This document shows positions 36,334 to 45,413 of a stretch of DNA of 50,337 nt, piece after piece. Origin of the DNA: a bacterium (GTDB lineage: Bacteria > Desulfobacterota > Desulfobulbia > Desulfobulbales > Desulfobulbaceae). The stretch covers positions 16,447 through 66,783 of the forward strand of contig JAUNUN010000011.1 in assembly GCA_030538155.1 (NCBI GenBank). The letters are read 5' to 3'. Within the stretch, counting starts at the first letter, position 1, and every line of letters starts with the position of its first letter. A program made the position numbers and the translations under genes. The notes beneath the pieces are model-generated. The model was not told the DNA's origin, did not search any database, and saw nothing but the letters and a program-made list of their open reading frames with translations.

Positions 36334-37416
36334 ATGCCAGAACGGATTTACAACTTCAGCGCAGGCCCCGCAGTTCTGCCCGAGCAGGTGCTCAGACAAG
36401 CTGCTATTGATATCGTCAACTTCCAGAACAAGGGCATGGGGCTTATTGAAATGAGCCACCGCTCCAAGGAATTCATGGCAGTGGCTGAAGAATGCGAACA
36501 GCTTACCTGCGAGCTTTTGGGCGTCCCCGCCGGCTACAAGGTACTCTTCCTGCAGGGCGGCGCTTCCAGCCAGTTTTTCATGATTCCCATGAATCTCTTG
36601 AAAAAAGATCAGGTTGCCACCTACCTCAACACCGGTACCTGGTCTAAAAAAGCCATCAAGGAGGCCAAACTCTTCGGCCGAATCGAAGTGGCCTACTCAA
36701 GCGAAGACCTCAACTTTACCCGGGTACCGCGTGATGACGAGTACACCGTCAACCCGGCCAGTGAATACCTCTACTTTGTCAGCAACAACACCATCTTCGG
36801 CACCCAGTTTCAGGAGATGCCCGGCAAGGATGCGATGCTGATCTCAGATATGTCTTCAGACATCTTCTCCCGGCCGATTGATGTGAGCCGTTTTGGCCTC
36901 ATCTACGCAGGCGCGCAGAAAAACATGGGGCCAGCCGGCGTAACCGTGGTCATCATCCGGGAAGACCTTTTGGAGCGGGTGGACGAGGCCGTGCCCACCA
37001 TGCTTAAATACAAAACCCATGCCAAAGATGACTCCATGTTCAATACCCCACCCTGCTTTGCCGTCTACTGCGTGGGCAGGGTAATGCACTGGCTGAAGGA
37101 ACTCGGCGGGGTCGAGGCCATGGCCGACCGCAACCGCAAGAAGGCCGGCATCTTGTATGAGGCCATTGACAGTACGGATTTTTACCGGGGCCATGCGGAG
37201 AGGGAGTCGCGCTCGCTTATGAACGTGACCTTTACCCTGGCCGACAAGGAATTGGAGGCGGCATTTATCCGCGACGCGGCAGCGCAGGGTTTCGACGGCC
37301 TCAAGGGCCACCGCTCGGTGGGCGGCTGCCGGGCCTCCATCTACAATGCCTTTCCCATGGAAGGGGTGGAAAAACTGGTGGACTTCATGGCTGCCTTTGC
37401 CAAAAAACATCAGTAG
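36334..37416 (+). CDS. serC: Phosphoserine aminotransferase
   Basis: SerC makes phosphoserine from 3-phosphohydroxypyruvate and glutamate, with a parallel role in pyridoxal phosphate synthesis. The 360-residue protein has the family start ERIYNFSAGPAVLPE, QGGASSQF, DMSSDIFSRPIDVSRFGLIYAGAQKN with the PLP lysine, and GHRSVGGCRASIYNAFP. ATG at 36334 with TGGAG upstream is chosen over a GTG at 36322. A strong terminator follows. Confidence 0.97.
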   Translation: MPERIYNFSAGPAVLPEQVLRQAAIDIVNFQNKGMGLIEMSHRSKEFMAVAEECEQLTCELLGVPAGYKVLFLQGGASSQFFMIPMNLLKKDQVATYLNTGTWSKKAIKEAKLFGRIEVAYSSEDLNFTRVPRDDEYTVNPASEYLYFVSNNTIFGTQFQEMPGKDAMLISDMSSDIFSRPIDVSRFGLIYAGAQKNMGPAGVTVVIIREDLLERVDEAVPTMLKYKTHAKDDSMFNTPPCFAVYCVGRVMHWLKELGGVEAMADRNRKKAGILYEAIDSTDFYRGHAERESRSLMNVTFTLADKELEAAFIRDAAAQGFDGLKGHRSVGGCRASIYNAFPMEGVEKLVDFMAAFAKKHQ

Positions 37417-37453
37417 ATCTGTAAGCAAGCGCCGCCCATCCACTGTGTATGCA

Positions 37454-37487
37454 CCCGCAGGCGCTTGTCTGCGGGTTTTCTTTTTTT
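37454..37487 (+). terminator. Intrinsic terminator after serC
   Basis: CCCGCAG and CTGCGGG form a 7-bp stem with an 8-base loop, followed by TTTTC and seven T. It lies 38 bases after the serC stop and only 11 bases before the next start codon, so it may also act as an attenuator for the radical SAM gene. Confidence 0.9.
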
Positions 37488-37497
37488 GAGAGGACTT

Positions 37498-38367
37498 ATG
37501 GACTACCAAGGAATGGTTATTCGCCCGCCCAGCGAGGCTTTGTCGATTATCTTGCAAGTGACCCTGGGCTGCTCCCACAATGCCTGCACCTTCTGCGGCA
37601 CCTACCGGGAAAAACCCTTTGCGCTCAAATCCTGGGAACAAATAGAGGCAGATATTGCCTTTGCCGGTCGGTACTGCAAACGGCAGCACACCCTTTTTCT
37701 GGCAGACGGCGATGTGCTCGCCCTGCCGCATGCAGACATCATGCGGATCCTTGAGGCCATTCGGCACCAGGTGCCCTGGGTACGGCGCATCAGCAGCTAT
37801 GCCAGCAGCCGCAACCTTGCTGCCAAGAGCGATGAAGAATTGCGCCAGTACCGCGAGCATGGCCTGCAGCGCCTCTACCTGGGCCTGGAAAGCGGCCATG
37901 ATCCAACCCTGAAGGCCATTGCCAAGGGAACGGACAGCGCCGCCATGATTGCGGCGGCCCAGCGTCTGCACCAGGCGGACATCGCTTTGTCGGTTTCCTG
38001 CATCCTTGGCATTGCCAGCGCGGCAGACTCCCAGGCCCATGCCCTGGCAACCGCCCAGGTGCTGAATCGCATGGAGCCGCAGTACATTGGCGTGCTCACC
38101 CTGATGCTGCTGGAAAACACGCCCTTGTACAGGCGCTACCGGGAGGGACGCTTCATCCTGCCCAGCCAGAAGGAACTGCTTATGGAACTGCGCACCATGG
38201 TCGAGCATCTGGACCTGCCCCGCTGCCTCTTCTCTGCCAACCACCCCTCCAACTATCTGAGCCTAAACGGCCGCCTGCCCAAAGACAGGGAAGAGATGCT
38301 GGCCCTGATCGATCAGGCCATTGAAGGCACGATCGGGCTGAGACACGAACTGCAACGGGCGCTTTGA
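37498..38367 (+). CDS. Radical SAM protein, function unknown
   Basis: This 289-residue protein has the radical SAM cysteine motif in TLGCSHNACTFCGTYREKPF, so it should bind a 4Fe-4S cluster and cleave SAM. Elp3/MiaB-like features follow (LADGDVLALP, RISSYAS, GLQRLYLGLESGHD). It has no extra cluster domain. The start MDYQGMVIRPPSEA with GAGAGGA upstream is preferred; the longer frame would begin in the terminator. I cannot assign a substrate. It converges with the next gene 12 bases away. Confidence 0.85.
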   Translation: MDYQGMVIRPPSEALSIILQVTLGCSHNACTFCGTYREKPFALKSWEQIEADIAFAGRYCKRQHTLFLADGDVLALPHADIMRILEAIRHQVPWVRRISSYASSRNLAAKSDEELRQYREHGLQRLYLGLESGHDPTLKAIAKGTDSAAMIAAAQRLHQADIALSVSCILGIASAADSQAHALATAQVLNRMEPQYIGVLTLMLLENTPLYRRYREGRFILPSQKELLMELRTMVEHLDLPRCLFSANHPSNYLSLNGRLPKDREEMLALIDQAIEGTIGLRHELQRAL

Positions 38368-38379
38368 GGGAGACGTGAA

Positions 38380-41157
38380 TCAGGCATAGATGCCGTAGGT
38401 GCGCGTAATCCGACTGTACGCGAACAGGGCCACAAGGTAGATGGCCAGCGCAATGAGAACCGTGAGCTTGAAGCCCAGAAAAAAGGCGGACAAGAGACTG
38501 AGAAAGCCGCCCAGCACGGTGAAAAAACCGTTCATGCCCCAAGCCCAGGCAATGCCTGCCGGATAATGACGGCCCAAGGTGGCGATACCCAGAGGGAAGG
38601 GCATGCCCAGAAAAAAGCCGAAAGGAAAAAGCAGAGCGGTTGCAGCGAGACAACGAATCAACAAATCATACTGCAGCAAATAGGCAAAAAGTACCTGATG
38701 GCCGAGAAGAAACAGCACGCCATATAGAATCAGCGCGATAAACATCCATGGCCACCACTGAGGTTTACGCACGAGCACCTTTTTTGAAAGAAGCGAACCA
38801 AAGGCTGCGGAGAAGAGGATCGAGAACAACACCGTGGCAAAGGTGAAGGTCGGATAGCCGATCAGTTTTGTGCTTAACTGTATGAGCGTGAGTTCAAGTA
38901 TAATAAAGCCTGCGCCCAGACAGGAAAAATAGAGCAAAAACCAGGGCATCGCTACCCAGCCCTTGCCGCCTTTTGCTGTCCAGCGAAGAGGCACAAAGAT
39001 AAACAGGGCTGCAAAAAGGATGGAAACGCCCCCTACCACAAAAAAACTGATGATATCCTTGGAAAGGATGGGCAGCAGTTGCATATTGAGTACACCCGCA
39101 GTGCCGCCGTCGAGGTATTTGGATTCTCCTACCGAAAGCTCCCTGGTGTGTTTGCGAATCATGTTGAAAAAGGGCCGGTTGTCGTCCACAGGGCTTAAAT
39201 GATACTCAGCCGCCGCCGCCAGTTCCTTGGGGAAAGGCTGGGCAAGCAGTGATTCGGGCAGCATATTCCGCTGCGGATCTATGGGGTTGAAGGCAATCCT
39301 ATACGCATAGGCCGGAGCGGTCTTAACCGTTGGCATCACAGGCTGCTTGGCGGCGTCAAGCCAGACAGAAAAACCCTTTTCAGGTTGCTCATTTTCTGGA
39401 ACAATTTGGACCCATACTTGTCTTCCTCGCATGTTTTCCCAAGCAGCAGGCAAGACAAAGCTCACCGGAACATTATCTGCTATGTCTTTTCCATCCAGAT
39501 GAAAGTCCGCAGCCTGGTGCGAACCGTCCGCCGTAAAGCGCACCGTCAGTTGATACGGGAGATGATCCTGATCATGGGTGCCGAAAAGCAGAGCCAATTC
39601 CGTTAACCTGTTTTGTCCGCTGATAAACGCGCCTTTGTAGGGGCTGGATTTCAACACCACAGGAGATGGGCCGGCTATCTTCTGTACCCGTTCGTCACCA
39701 ATCATCTCTCTGTTCAAATACGAGCGAGCCTCCTCCACCTCGGCAGGAGTCCATGGCGACATCTTGATCAGGATGGTTGGCAGGGTATCCGGCGCATAGC
39801 GCTCAAAGACCAGCACATGTCTGGCAAAATCCGTCTTGCCCATCCTGCTCCAGGCCAGGGCTGCAGTGGTCAGCATGCGCGGATAAAAATGACGGTTTAT
39901 CGAAAGGAGGCCATCCTCCTTGAGATGGCTGAAATACTCCAGATACGCTTCCACAGTTTGCAAGTACACCGTGCCCAAGGCACCGCTCCCCTGGGCAATG
40001 CTCGAACTGGTATGGTTGCTGAACATCTGAATGACGTCGTATTTCTTGTCCGTGGAACGCAGAAAGGTGCGCGCTTCTCCGGTTTGATACTGTATTTGCG
40101 GGTGGTTAAAAACATTCCCGGAAAAAGGCGCATACTCATTTTGTGCTGCCCTCACCATGGCGCCGACCATTTCAACGGCATCCACCCGGCGCGCGCCAAA
40201 GGCCAGCGCAGCCTTGGGCTCATTGCCGACCGCAGCACCGAGAACCAGGGTATCGGCAGCCCTGTCGCGCTTCAGGTAGTGAGCCAAAGAACTCAGACCA
40301 AAATAATACTCTTGCGGCTGCCGGCGTATTTTCTCGCTGTATTGCGTGAAATCGCCGTCAAAAGGACTCATCCACGAGGCCTGCTGGCCCCCGTCCAGGG
40401 AGAAATATTTAGAACCATCCGCATTAAAGACTTCAAGCTTTGATACAGGATCCCATTTTACATACTCGCGTTTCCCGTCTTCTTTCCAGGTATCGGTACC
40501 TCGTTTGTCGCCATGGCCGGCAAATTCTATATACTGTCCATGCACAAAAGGATATGCGGCTAAAACCAGGGCAAGCGGCACAAAAAGCAGCAAACTCTTC
40601 GGCGAGAGTGCAGACAAACAAAAGGCAGCCAGGCAAAGCATTGCTGCCAATACAAAGAGGATGCCTCCAGGCCCCAACACCGGGATGAGCGGTATCATGA
40701 GCAGGCAGCCAAGACCCGCGCCAAGCAGGTCGGCAAAGTACAGCCCGTGGCTGTCTTTGGAGCTGGTTGAAAAAATAATGGAAAGGATGATGCCCGATAT
40801 AAAAAATGGAATAAAAATCGTCAGATACATTCCTGTCCAGGAAAGCGCCTGCACCAGAACATTGCCTTCAAAATCCAGGTTGAATGGCAAAAAATTCAAG
40901 AACTTCAAAATCATTACGGTAAAAAAAGCATAGCACAGGGTCAGTACCGGCAAGACCTTGGCCGCACTCACCCTTTCTGCACGGAAAAAGTATATATATA
41001 TGCCTCCAAGTCCCAAAGAAAACATGGCGATAGTCACCACCATGTATCCTATGGATGGATCAAGAATAACATCAAAGACACGGATGATGGTCAATTCCAG
41101 TAAAAGGGTAACAAAGGCAATGATTCCAATTCCGATTTGTTGCCTTAAAATAGTCAC
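38380..41157 (-). CDS. Membrane protein with spermidine-synthase-like domain
   Basis: This 925-residue protein has about six membrane segments (roughly 7-30, 36-58, 66-90, 108-130, 140-180, 188-206). A Rossmann-type spermidine-synthase-like domain follows (VLGAAVGNEPKAALAFGA near 305-322, VEM near 328). Next is a predicted beta-sandwich stretch (about 505-620), then LSPVDDNRPFF, and about seven more membrane segments (700-925). Family relatives are spermidine-synthase-like proteins fused to MFS-like membrane halves. Polyamine synthesis is not established for this form. It appears monocistronic. Confidence 0.75.
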   Translation of the reverse strand: MTILRQQIGIGIIAFVTLLLELTIIRVFDVILDPSIGYMVVTIAMFSLGLGGIYIYFFRAERVSAAKVLPVLTLCYAFFTVMILKFLNFLPFNLDFEGNVLVQALSWTGMYLTIFIPFFISGIILSIIFSTSSKDSHGLYFADLLGAGLGCLLMIPLIPVLGPGGILFVLAAMLCLAAFCLSALSPKSLLLFVPLALVLAAYPFVHGQYIEFAGHGDKRGTDTWKEDGKREYVKWDPVSKLEVFNADGSKYFSLDGGQQASWMSPFDGDFTQYSEKIRRQPQEYYFGLSSLAHYLKRDRAADTLVLGAAVGNEPKAALAFGARRVDAVEMVGAMVRAAQNEYAPFSGNVFNHPQIQYQTGEARTFLRSTDKKYDVIQMFSNHTSSSIAQGSGALGTVYLQTVEAYLEYFSHLKEDGLLSINRHFYPRMLTTAALAWSRMGKTDFARHVLVFERYAPDTLPTILIKMSPWTPAEVEEARSYLNREMIGDERVQKIAGPSPVVLKSSPYKGAFISGQNRLTELALLFGTHDQDHLPYQLTVRFTADGSHQAADFHLDGKDIADNVPVSFVLPAAWENMRGRQVWVQIVPENEQPEKGFSVWLDAAKQPVMPTVKTAPAYAYRIAFNPIDPQRNMLPESLLAQPFPKELAAAAEYHLSPVDDNRPFFNMIRKHTRELSVGESKYLDGGTAGVLNMQLLPILSKDIISFFVVGGVSILFAALFIFVPLRWTAKGGKGWVAMPWFLLYFSCLGAGFIILELTLIQLSTKLIGYPTFTFATVLFSILFSAAFGSLLSKKVLVRKPQWWPWMFIALILYGVLFLLGHQVLFAYLLQYDLLIRCLAATALLFPFGFFLGMPFPLGIATLGRHYPAGIAWAWGMNGFFTVLGGFLSLLSAFFLGFKLTVLIALAIYLVALFAYSRITRTYGIYA

Positions 41158-41194
41158 ATCAACTCCTCATGCATGAAAAGAGCATTCTAAACAG

Positions 41195-41219
41195 AGTGCT
41201 GCCCTGTGGTGACAGCACT
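41195..41219 (-). terminator. Stem-loop between the spermidine-synthase-like gene and pit
   Basis: AGTGCTG and CAGCACT form a perfect 7-bp stem with an 11-base loop. On the minus strand it lies about 90 bases after the pit stop and before the next gene start. The following T-stretch is short, so a weak terminator or leader hairpin is likely. Confidence 0.4.
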
Positions 41220-41310
41220 AGATTCGCACAAAAAAAGAAAACAGAACGGGGGTAAACAGGCAGACAGCTACCTTATGGAATGAAAACAAGGGCTCTGTAG
41301 CTTCCCGGCT

Positions 41311-42294
41311 CTAAAAAGGCAAGATAAAAGACAGGACAGCCGCGATCGCCATGCACACCGGGATGGTGAGCACCCAGGCGATCAGGATGTTTTTGATAAT
41401 GCTCAGGTTGAGGGCATGGTGACCTTGGGTAGAGCCTACGCCCATGATGGCCGTGGAAATAATATGGGTGGTGCTCACCGGAATGCCGAAGTGGGAGGCG
41501 GTGAGGATAACGGTTGCGGCAGAAGTCTCGGCAGCAAAACCATGCACGGGTTTCAGCTTGATCATCTTGTTGCCCATGGTGCGAATAATCCGCCAGCCGC
41601 CGGCCATGGTGCCGAGCCCCATGGTAACAGCGCAGCCGATGATAACCCAGCCCGGCACCTCAAAGCTGGGCAAGGCCCCGTAGCTGAACAGGGCCAGGGT
41701 GATGATGCCCATGGTTTTCTGGGCGTCGTTGCTGCCATGGCTGAGCGCCATGATGCCTGAGGAGATCAACTGCAGCTTACGGAAATAGACATTTACCACC
41801 AGGGGGCGAGCACGCGCGCACAGCCATAAAATGGCAACCATGGAGACAAAACCGATACCAAAGCCAAGGATGGGCGAAGTCACCATGGGCAGCAGCACTT
41901 TTTTCGTGACGCCGTCAATCAAAATCACCTTGAAACCTGCCTCTGCAATGGCGGCCCCCATCAGCCCACCGATCAGGGCATGGGAGGAGCTTGAGGGGAT
42001 ACCTAGATACCAGGTGATCAGGTTCCAGATGACCGCTGCCAACAGGGCGCAGAGGATTACTCCCTGGGTGACGATATCGGTGAGCACTATACCCTGGCCA
42101 ATGGTGCTGGCCACATGGGTGCCGAGAAAGGCCCCTACCATGTTGAGCAATCCGGCATAGATGACCGCCGTGCGTGCGCTGAGCACCTTGGTGGATACTA
42201 CGGTGGCTATGGCATTGGCAGAGTCATGGAAGCCATTGATATATTCAAATAAGAGCGCAGTGGCGATAACCACAAAAAGCAGTGTCAAGACCAT
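41311..42294 (-). CDS. pit: Low-affinity inorganic phosphate transporter, Pit family
   Basis: Pit proteins import phosphate with protons or as metal-phosphate. The 327-residue protein has the duplicated signatures FEYINGFHDSANAIATVVSTKVL and LMALSHGSNDAQKTMGII, plus PSSSSHALIGGLMGAA. About ten hydrophobic segments are visible. It follows the DUF47 gene by 56 bases, the usual pairing. Confidence 0.95.
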   Translation of the reverse strand: MVLTLLFVVIATALLFEYINGFHDSANAIATVVSTKVLSARTAVIYAGLLNMVGAFLGTHVASTIGQGIVLTDIVTQGVILCALLAAVIWNLITWYLGIPSSSSHALIGGLMGAAIAEAGFKVILIDGVTKKVLLPMVTSPILGFGIGFVSMVAILWLCARARPLVVNVYFRKLQLISSGIMALSHGSNDAQKTMGIITLALFSYGALPSFEVPGWVIIGCAVTMGLGTMAGGWRIIRTMGNKMIKLKPVHGFAAETSAATVILTASHFGIPVSTTHIISTAIMGVGSTQGHHALNLSIIKNILIAWVLTIPVCMAIAAVLSFILPF

Positions 42295-42350
42295 GCGAAG
42301 TCCTTTGCAACTGGCTGGAGCGCGGCGGCGCGTTTCCTGTTATGGCTGGG

Positions 42351-42995
42351 TCAGCTATGTTTCAGGGAGATATTGACAATCACATCCGATATGGCCGAGC
42401 AAATATCCAGGGCATTTTCTATGCCCTTGTAGATGTCGCGCAGTTGCAGCACATGCAGAGCATCGTAGCGGCCGGAAAAAAGCTCTTCCATGGCCGCATA
42501 CAGGATTTCATCGCCGGTATTTTCGATGTCCTTTATCCTGGAACTGCTGCGGGCCACCTCCTTGACCGGTGCGCCGACGCGCAGAGTGGCTACAATTTTG
42601 CGCAATTCCTCAGCTGATGTGGTAATGAGATCGGACTGCTGCTTAATGATCTCGTTGTAGGCCTCAATTTTATAGATACGCAGATTGACGCAGGCCTTGA
42701 GGATGACCTTGGTGGTCTGGTAGAGCCTAGAGGCGATCAGTTGAATATCTTCCCGGTCAATCGGGGTGATGAAGGAGTTGTTCACCAGGTTGAGGCAGTT
42801 TTCAAGGGCCTCCGAAGCCCGGCGCTTATAGGCCCTGGTATGCACCAAGCACTCCTCGCGCTGATTCGGGTCGGAATGCACGATCTGGTAGAAGAGGTAG
42901 GCCGACAACTGGCAGACTTCTGCCGCCTCTTCAAAATGATCGTAAAATCTGTTTTCAGCGGGCGGCAAAATTTTGGCAAGAAAACCAAGACGCAT
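42351..42995 (-). CDS. DUF47 family (PhoU-like) protein
   Basis: This 214-residue helical protein has the PhoU-like pattern of DUF47 (FYDHFEEAAE, then SFITPIDREDIQLIASRL, and IKDIENTGDEIL). Such proteins accompany Pit transporters and probably adjust their activity. AAAGGAG precedes the start. It is transcribed divergently from the pst operon. The window has no true phoU, so it might partly fill that role. Confidence 0.9.
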   Translation of the reverse strand: MRLGFLAKILPPAENRFYDHFEEAAEVCQLSAYLFYQIVHSDPNQREECLVHTRAYKRRASEALENCLNLVNNSFITPIDREDIQLIASRLYQTTKVILKACVNLRIYKIEAYNEIIKQQSDLITTSAEELRKIVATLRVGAPVKEVARSSSRIKDIENTGDEILYAAMEELFSGRYDALHVLQLRDIYKGIENALDICSAISDVIVNISLKHS

Positions 42996-43331
42996 ACGTA
43001 CTCCTTTGTATCTATCCAGCCTGTCTGTTGCAGATATGACTACTGCCTTCTCTCTATAAGACCCACTCTACAAAACAATTTCCTAACGATTTGCAAATAT
43101 TATTTTTCCTGTTTCCCCGGACAGGGCCGGGAGATCGGCCATAAATGCGCGCTTAAGCGTGTTTTTTGCACTGACTCCCAAGCAGTTTCAGGGTACGATT
43201 TCATTCAAACCATTTCCTAACACAAACCAAAAATGCACCTAACCCTGCACCACTAGAGTTGCATCAGTTTTGCAGCGTAAACACTGAGTCACAATCAGTC
43301 ACAATCCAACACAGACTTTTTGGAGGTCAGC
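42996..43331. other. Divergent control region between DUF47-pit and pst
   Basis: The 336-base gap should hold promoters of both phosphate-uptake units. It contains small hairpins (CCTGT/ACAGG near 43109-43125; GGCCG/CGGCC at 43125-43140), a 10-base palindrome CGCTTAAGCG at 43150-43159, the word TTTCCTAAC twice (near 43080 and 43213), and a tandem repeat near pstS. I see no exact match to the E. coli Pho box and no gene. Confidence 0.5.
43287..43306 (+). promoter_or_regulatory. Tandem repeat upstream of pstS
   Basis: AGTCACAATC occurs twice directly in a row, 25 bases before the pstS start. PhoB sites are also direct repeats, with an 11-base period and CTGTCA-like halves. Here the period is 10 and the half GTCACA, so this may be a diverged Pho box or another operator. 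Confidence 0.35.
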
Positions 43332-44360
43332 ATGAAATTTTTTTCTCTTCTACAGGCAGGTGCGTTCTGCATCGCCCTGGCAGGATTCAGCGTTCCAGCC
43401 ATGGCGGAAACCACCCGCTTGACCGGATCCGGCGCCAGTTTTCCGGCTCCGATCTACACCACCTGGTTCAAGGATTTCGGCAGGATCAACAAGGATATTC
43501 AAATCAATTACCAGTCCAAGGGTTCGGGCGCGGGTGTGCGTGATTTTCAGAACGGCACCGTTGATTTTGCCGCCAGCGACTCCGGCATGACCGAAGAGCA
43601 GATCGCAGCAGTGAAGCAGGGTGTACAGATGCTGCCCATGACGGCCGGTGAAATCGTTTTGGCCTACAACCTCAAGGACGTAAAAGATCTGAAGCTGCCG
43701 CGTGAAGTGTACATCGACATCTTCATGGGCAAGATCGCCAAGTGGAGCGATCCGAAAATCGCCGCAGCCAACCCCGGTGTCACCCTGCCGGATCAGGACA
43801 TTACCGTGGTCACCAGGGCCGACAGCTCCGGCACCAGCTTTGTTTTCACCCAGCACCTAAGCAGCATTTCTCCCGAGTTCAAGGAGAAAGTAGGTTTCGG
43901 CAACTCGGTTAACTGGCCCAGCGAAGCCAAGATGGTTAAGTCACCGAAGAACGACGGTGTAACCGCCACCATTACCCAGACCCCTGGCGCAATCGGCTAC
44001 ATTGAGTACGGTTTTGCCAGCATGTCCAAGCTGCCCATGGCCGTGCTTGAGAACAAGGCCGGCAAATATGTTGCCGCAGGCGGTGAAGGCGGCCCTGCAG
44101 CCCTTGCCGGCGCGGAGTTCCCTGAGAACATGCTCCTGTGGGTTTCCGATCCCGAGGCGGAAAATGCCTACCCCATCGTCACCTACACCTGGATGATTTT
44201 CTCCCAAAAATATGATGACCCGAAAAAGGCGGAAGCCCTGCAGAAAATGATCGCCTATGGCCTGGGCGAAGGTCAGAAAATCGCCACCAAGGCAGGTTAT
44301 ATCGAACTGCCGCAGGCTGTAGTTGAAAAGGTTCAGGCAGCCGCGAAGAACATCCAGTAA
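43332..44360 (+). CDS. pstS: Phosphate ABC transporter, substrate-binding protein PstS
   Basis: This periplasmic phosphate receptor delivers phosphate to PstCA. The 342-residue protein has a signal peptide (about 1-24, cleavage after AMA). The phosphate-contacting blocks are TGSGASFPAPIY, FAASDSGMT, and TVVTRADSSGTSFVFTQHL with the RxDxSGT motif. TTGGAGG precedes the ATG at 43332; an in-frame TTG at 43320 is not needed. A strong stem-loop after the gene suggests PstS is made in excess over the permease. Confidence 0.97.
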   Translation: MKFFSLLQAGAFCIALAGFSVPAMAETTRLTGSGASFPAPIYTTWFKDFGRINKDIQINYQSKGSGAGVRDFQNGTVDFAASDSGMTEEQIAAVKQGVQMLPMTAGEIVLAYNLKDVKDLKLPREVYIDIFMGKIAKWSDPKIAAANPGVTLPDQDITVVTRADSSGTSFVFTQHLSSISPEFKEKVGFGNSVNWPSEAKMVKSPKNDGVTATITQTPGAIGYIEYGFASMSKLPMAVLENKAGKYVAAGGEGGPAALAGAEFPENMLLWVSDPEAENAYPIVTYTWMIFSQKYDDPKKAEALQKMIAYGLGEGQKIATKAGYIELPQAVVEKVQAAAKNIQ

Positions 44361-44374
44361 TCCACCTTCTTGCA

Positions 44375-44401
44375 CCCGCGCCTCCTTGAGGCGCGGGTTT
44401 T
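44375..44401 (+). terminator. Attenuating terminator between pstS and pstC
   Basis: A perfect 10-bp GC-rich stem (CCCGCGCCTC and complement) with a 3-base loop is followed by TTTTCTCT. It lies 14 bases after the pstS stop. Partial termination here would give more PstS than PstCAB. Confidence 0.85.
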
Positions 44402-44447
44402 CTCTGTAACACTCCCGCCCTTCCCACTTTGCATACGGACTTGATTT

Positions 44448-45407
44448 ATGGCTGAGTACAACTCGTTGCAGCAGTCGCAGTCTATCTCCAAGCCGCCCAC
44501 CGCAGGCGATATGTTTGCCAACAAGGCCTTTCGCGTGCTGACCCTTGCCTTTACCTGGGGCATTGTCCTCTTGCTGGCCTATATTCTCTACAAAATAGGC
44601 GGCAAGGCAATTCCTGCGGTGAAGGAGTACGGGCTTGGCCTGCTTGTCGGCACTACCTGGGACGTCAATGCCAGGACCTTCGGCATTTTGCCGGAAATTT
44701 GGGGAACCCTGTACAGTTCACTCTTGGCCTTGGTGCTGGGCGGTTTTTTCGGGGTGAGCATCGCCATCTTCCTTACCCAAAACTTTCTCCCTCGCAGCCT
44801 AGAAACCATTTTACGCAGCATCATTGAACTTTTGGCAGCCATTCCCAGCGTGGTCTACGGCCTGTGGGGCATTTTTGTGCTCATCCCGATCATCAGACCG
44901 GTTGCCGACTTCTTCAACACCCATTTCAGTTGGATTCCTTTTTTCTACACCAGTCTGAGCGGCCCCGGCATGTTCCCGGCTGCCCTGGTGCTCTCCATCA
45001 TGATTCTGCCCACCGTGGCCGCCATCTCCCAGGATGCCTTTCGGGCCATACCCCAAAAGACCAAGGAGGCCGCCTTCGGTATGGGCACCACCCGTTGGGA
45101 GGCCATTCTCAGGGTTATGCTGCCGACTGCGGCGGGCGGTATTTTCGGCGCGCTGGTGCTGGGCCTGGGCCGCGCCCTTGGCGAGACCATGGCCCTGGCC
45201 ATGTTGGTGGGTAACTCCAACCAGATCAGCCTGTCGGTCTTTGCCCCAGCCAACACCTTGGCCGCGCTTTTAGCCTTGAACTTTCCGGAAGCAGGCGATA
45301 CGGAGATTGCCGTTCTCATGTTTGCGGCCTGCGTGCTTTTGCTCATCACCCTGCTGGTGAACATGCTGGGCGCACTCATTATCAATAAAACGGGTATCAA
45401 GAGGTAA
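44448..45407 (+). CDS. pstC: Phosphate ABC transporter permease PstC
   Basis: PstC is one of two membrane subunits of the phosphate pump. The 319-residue protein has six to seven hydrophobic segments. The ABC-contacting EAA loop is TKEAAFGMGTTRWEAILRVMLPTAAGGI, and IELLAAIPSVVYGLWGIFVLIP is typical of PstC. It overlaps no neighbour; pstA begins 6 bases after its stop. Confidence 0.96.
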   Translation: MAEYNSLQQSQSISKPPTAGDMFANKAFRVLTLAFTWGIVLLLAYILYKIGGKAIPAVKEYGLGLLVGTTWDVNARTFGILPEIWGTLYSSLLALVLGGFFGVSIAIFLTQNFLPRSLETILRSIIELLAAIPSVVYGLWGIFVLIPIIRPVADFFNTHFSWIPFFYTSLSGPGMFPAALVLSIMILPTVAAISQDAFRAIPQKTKEAAFGMGTTRWEAILRVMLPTAAGGIFGALVLGLGRALGETMALAMLVGNSNQISLSVFAPANTLAALLALNFPEAGDTEIAVLMFAACVLLLITLLVNMLGALIINKTGIKR

Positions 45408-45413
45408 AGCGCC

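Noticed and set aside
36856..38244. Long minus-strand open frame of 462 codons
   Set aside because: It lies antisense to serC and the radical SAM gene, both of which have clear family motifs; the frame has low-complexity composition and no recognisable domain.
39613..40443. Plus-strand open frame of 276 codons
   Set aside because: Antisense to the membrane spermidine-synthase-like protein; no motif seen.
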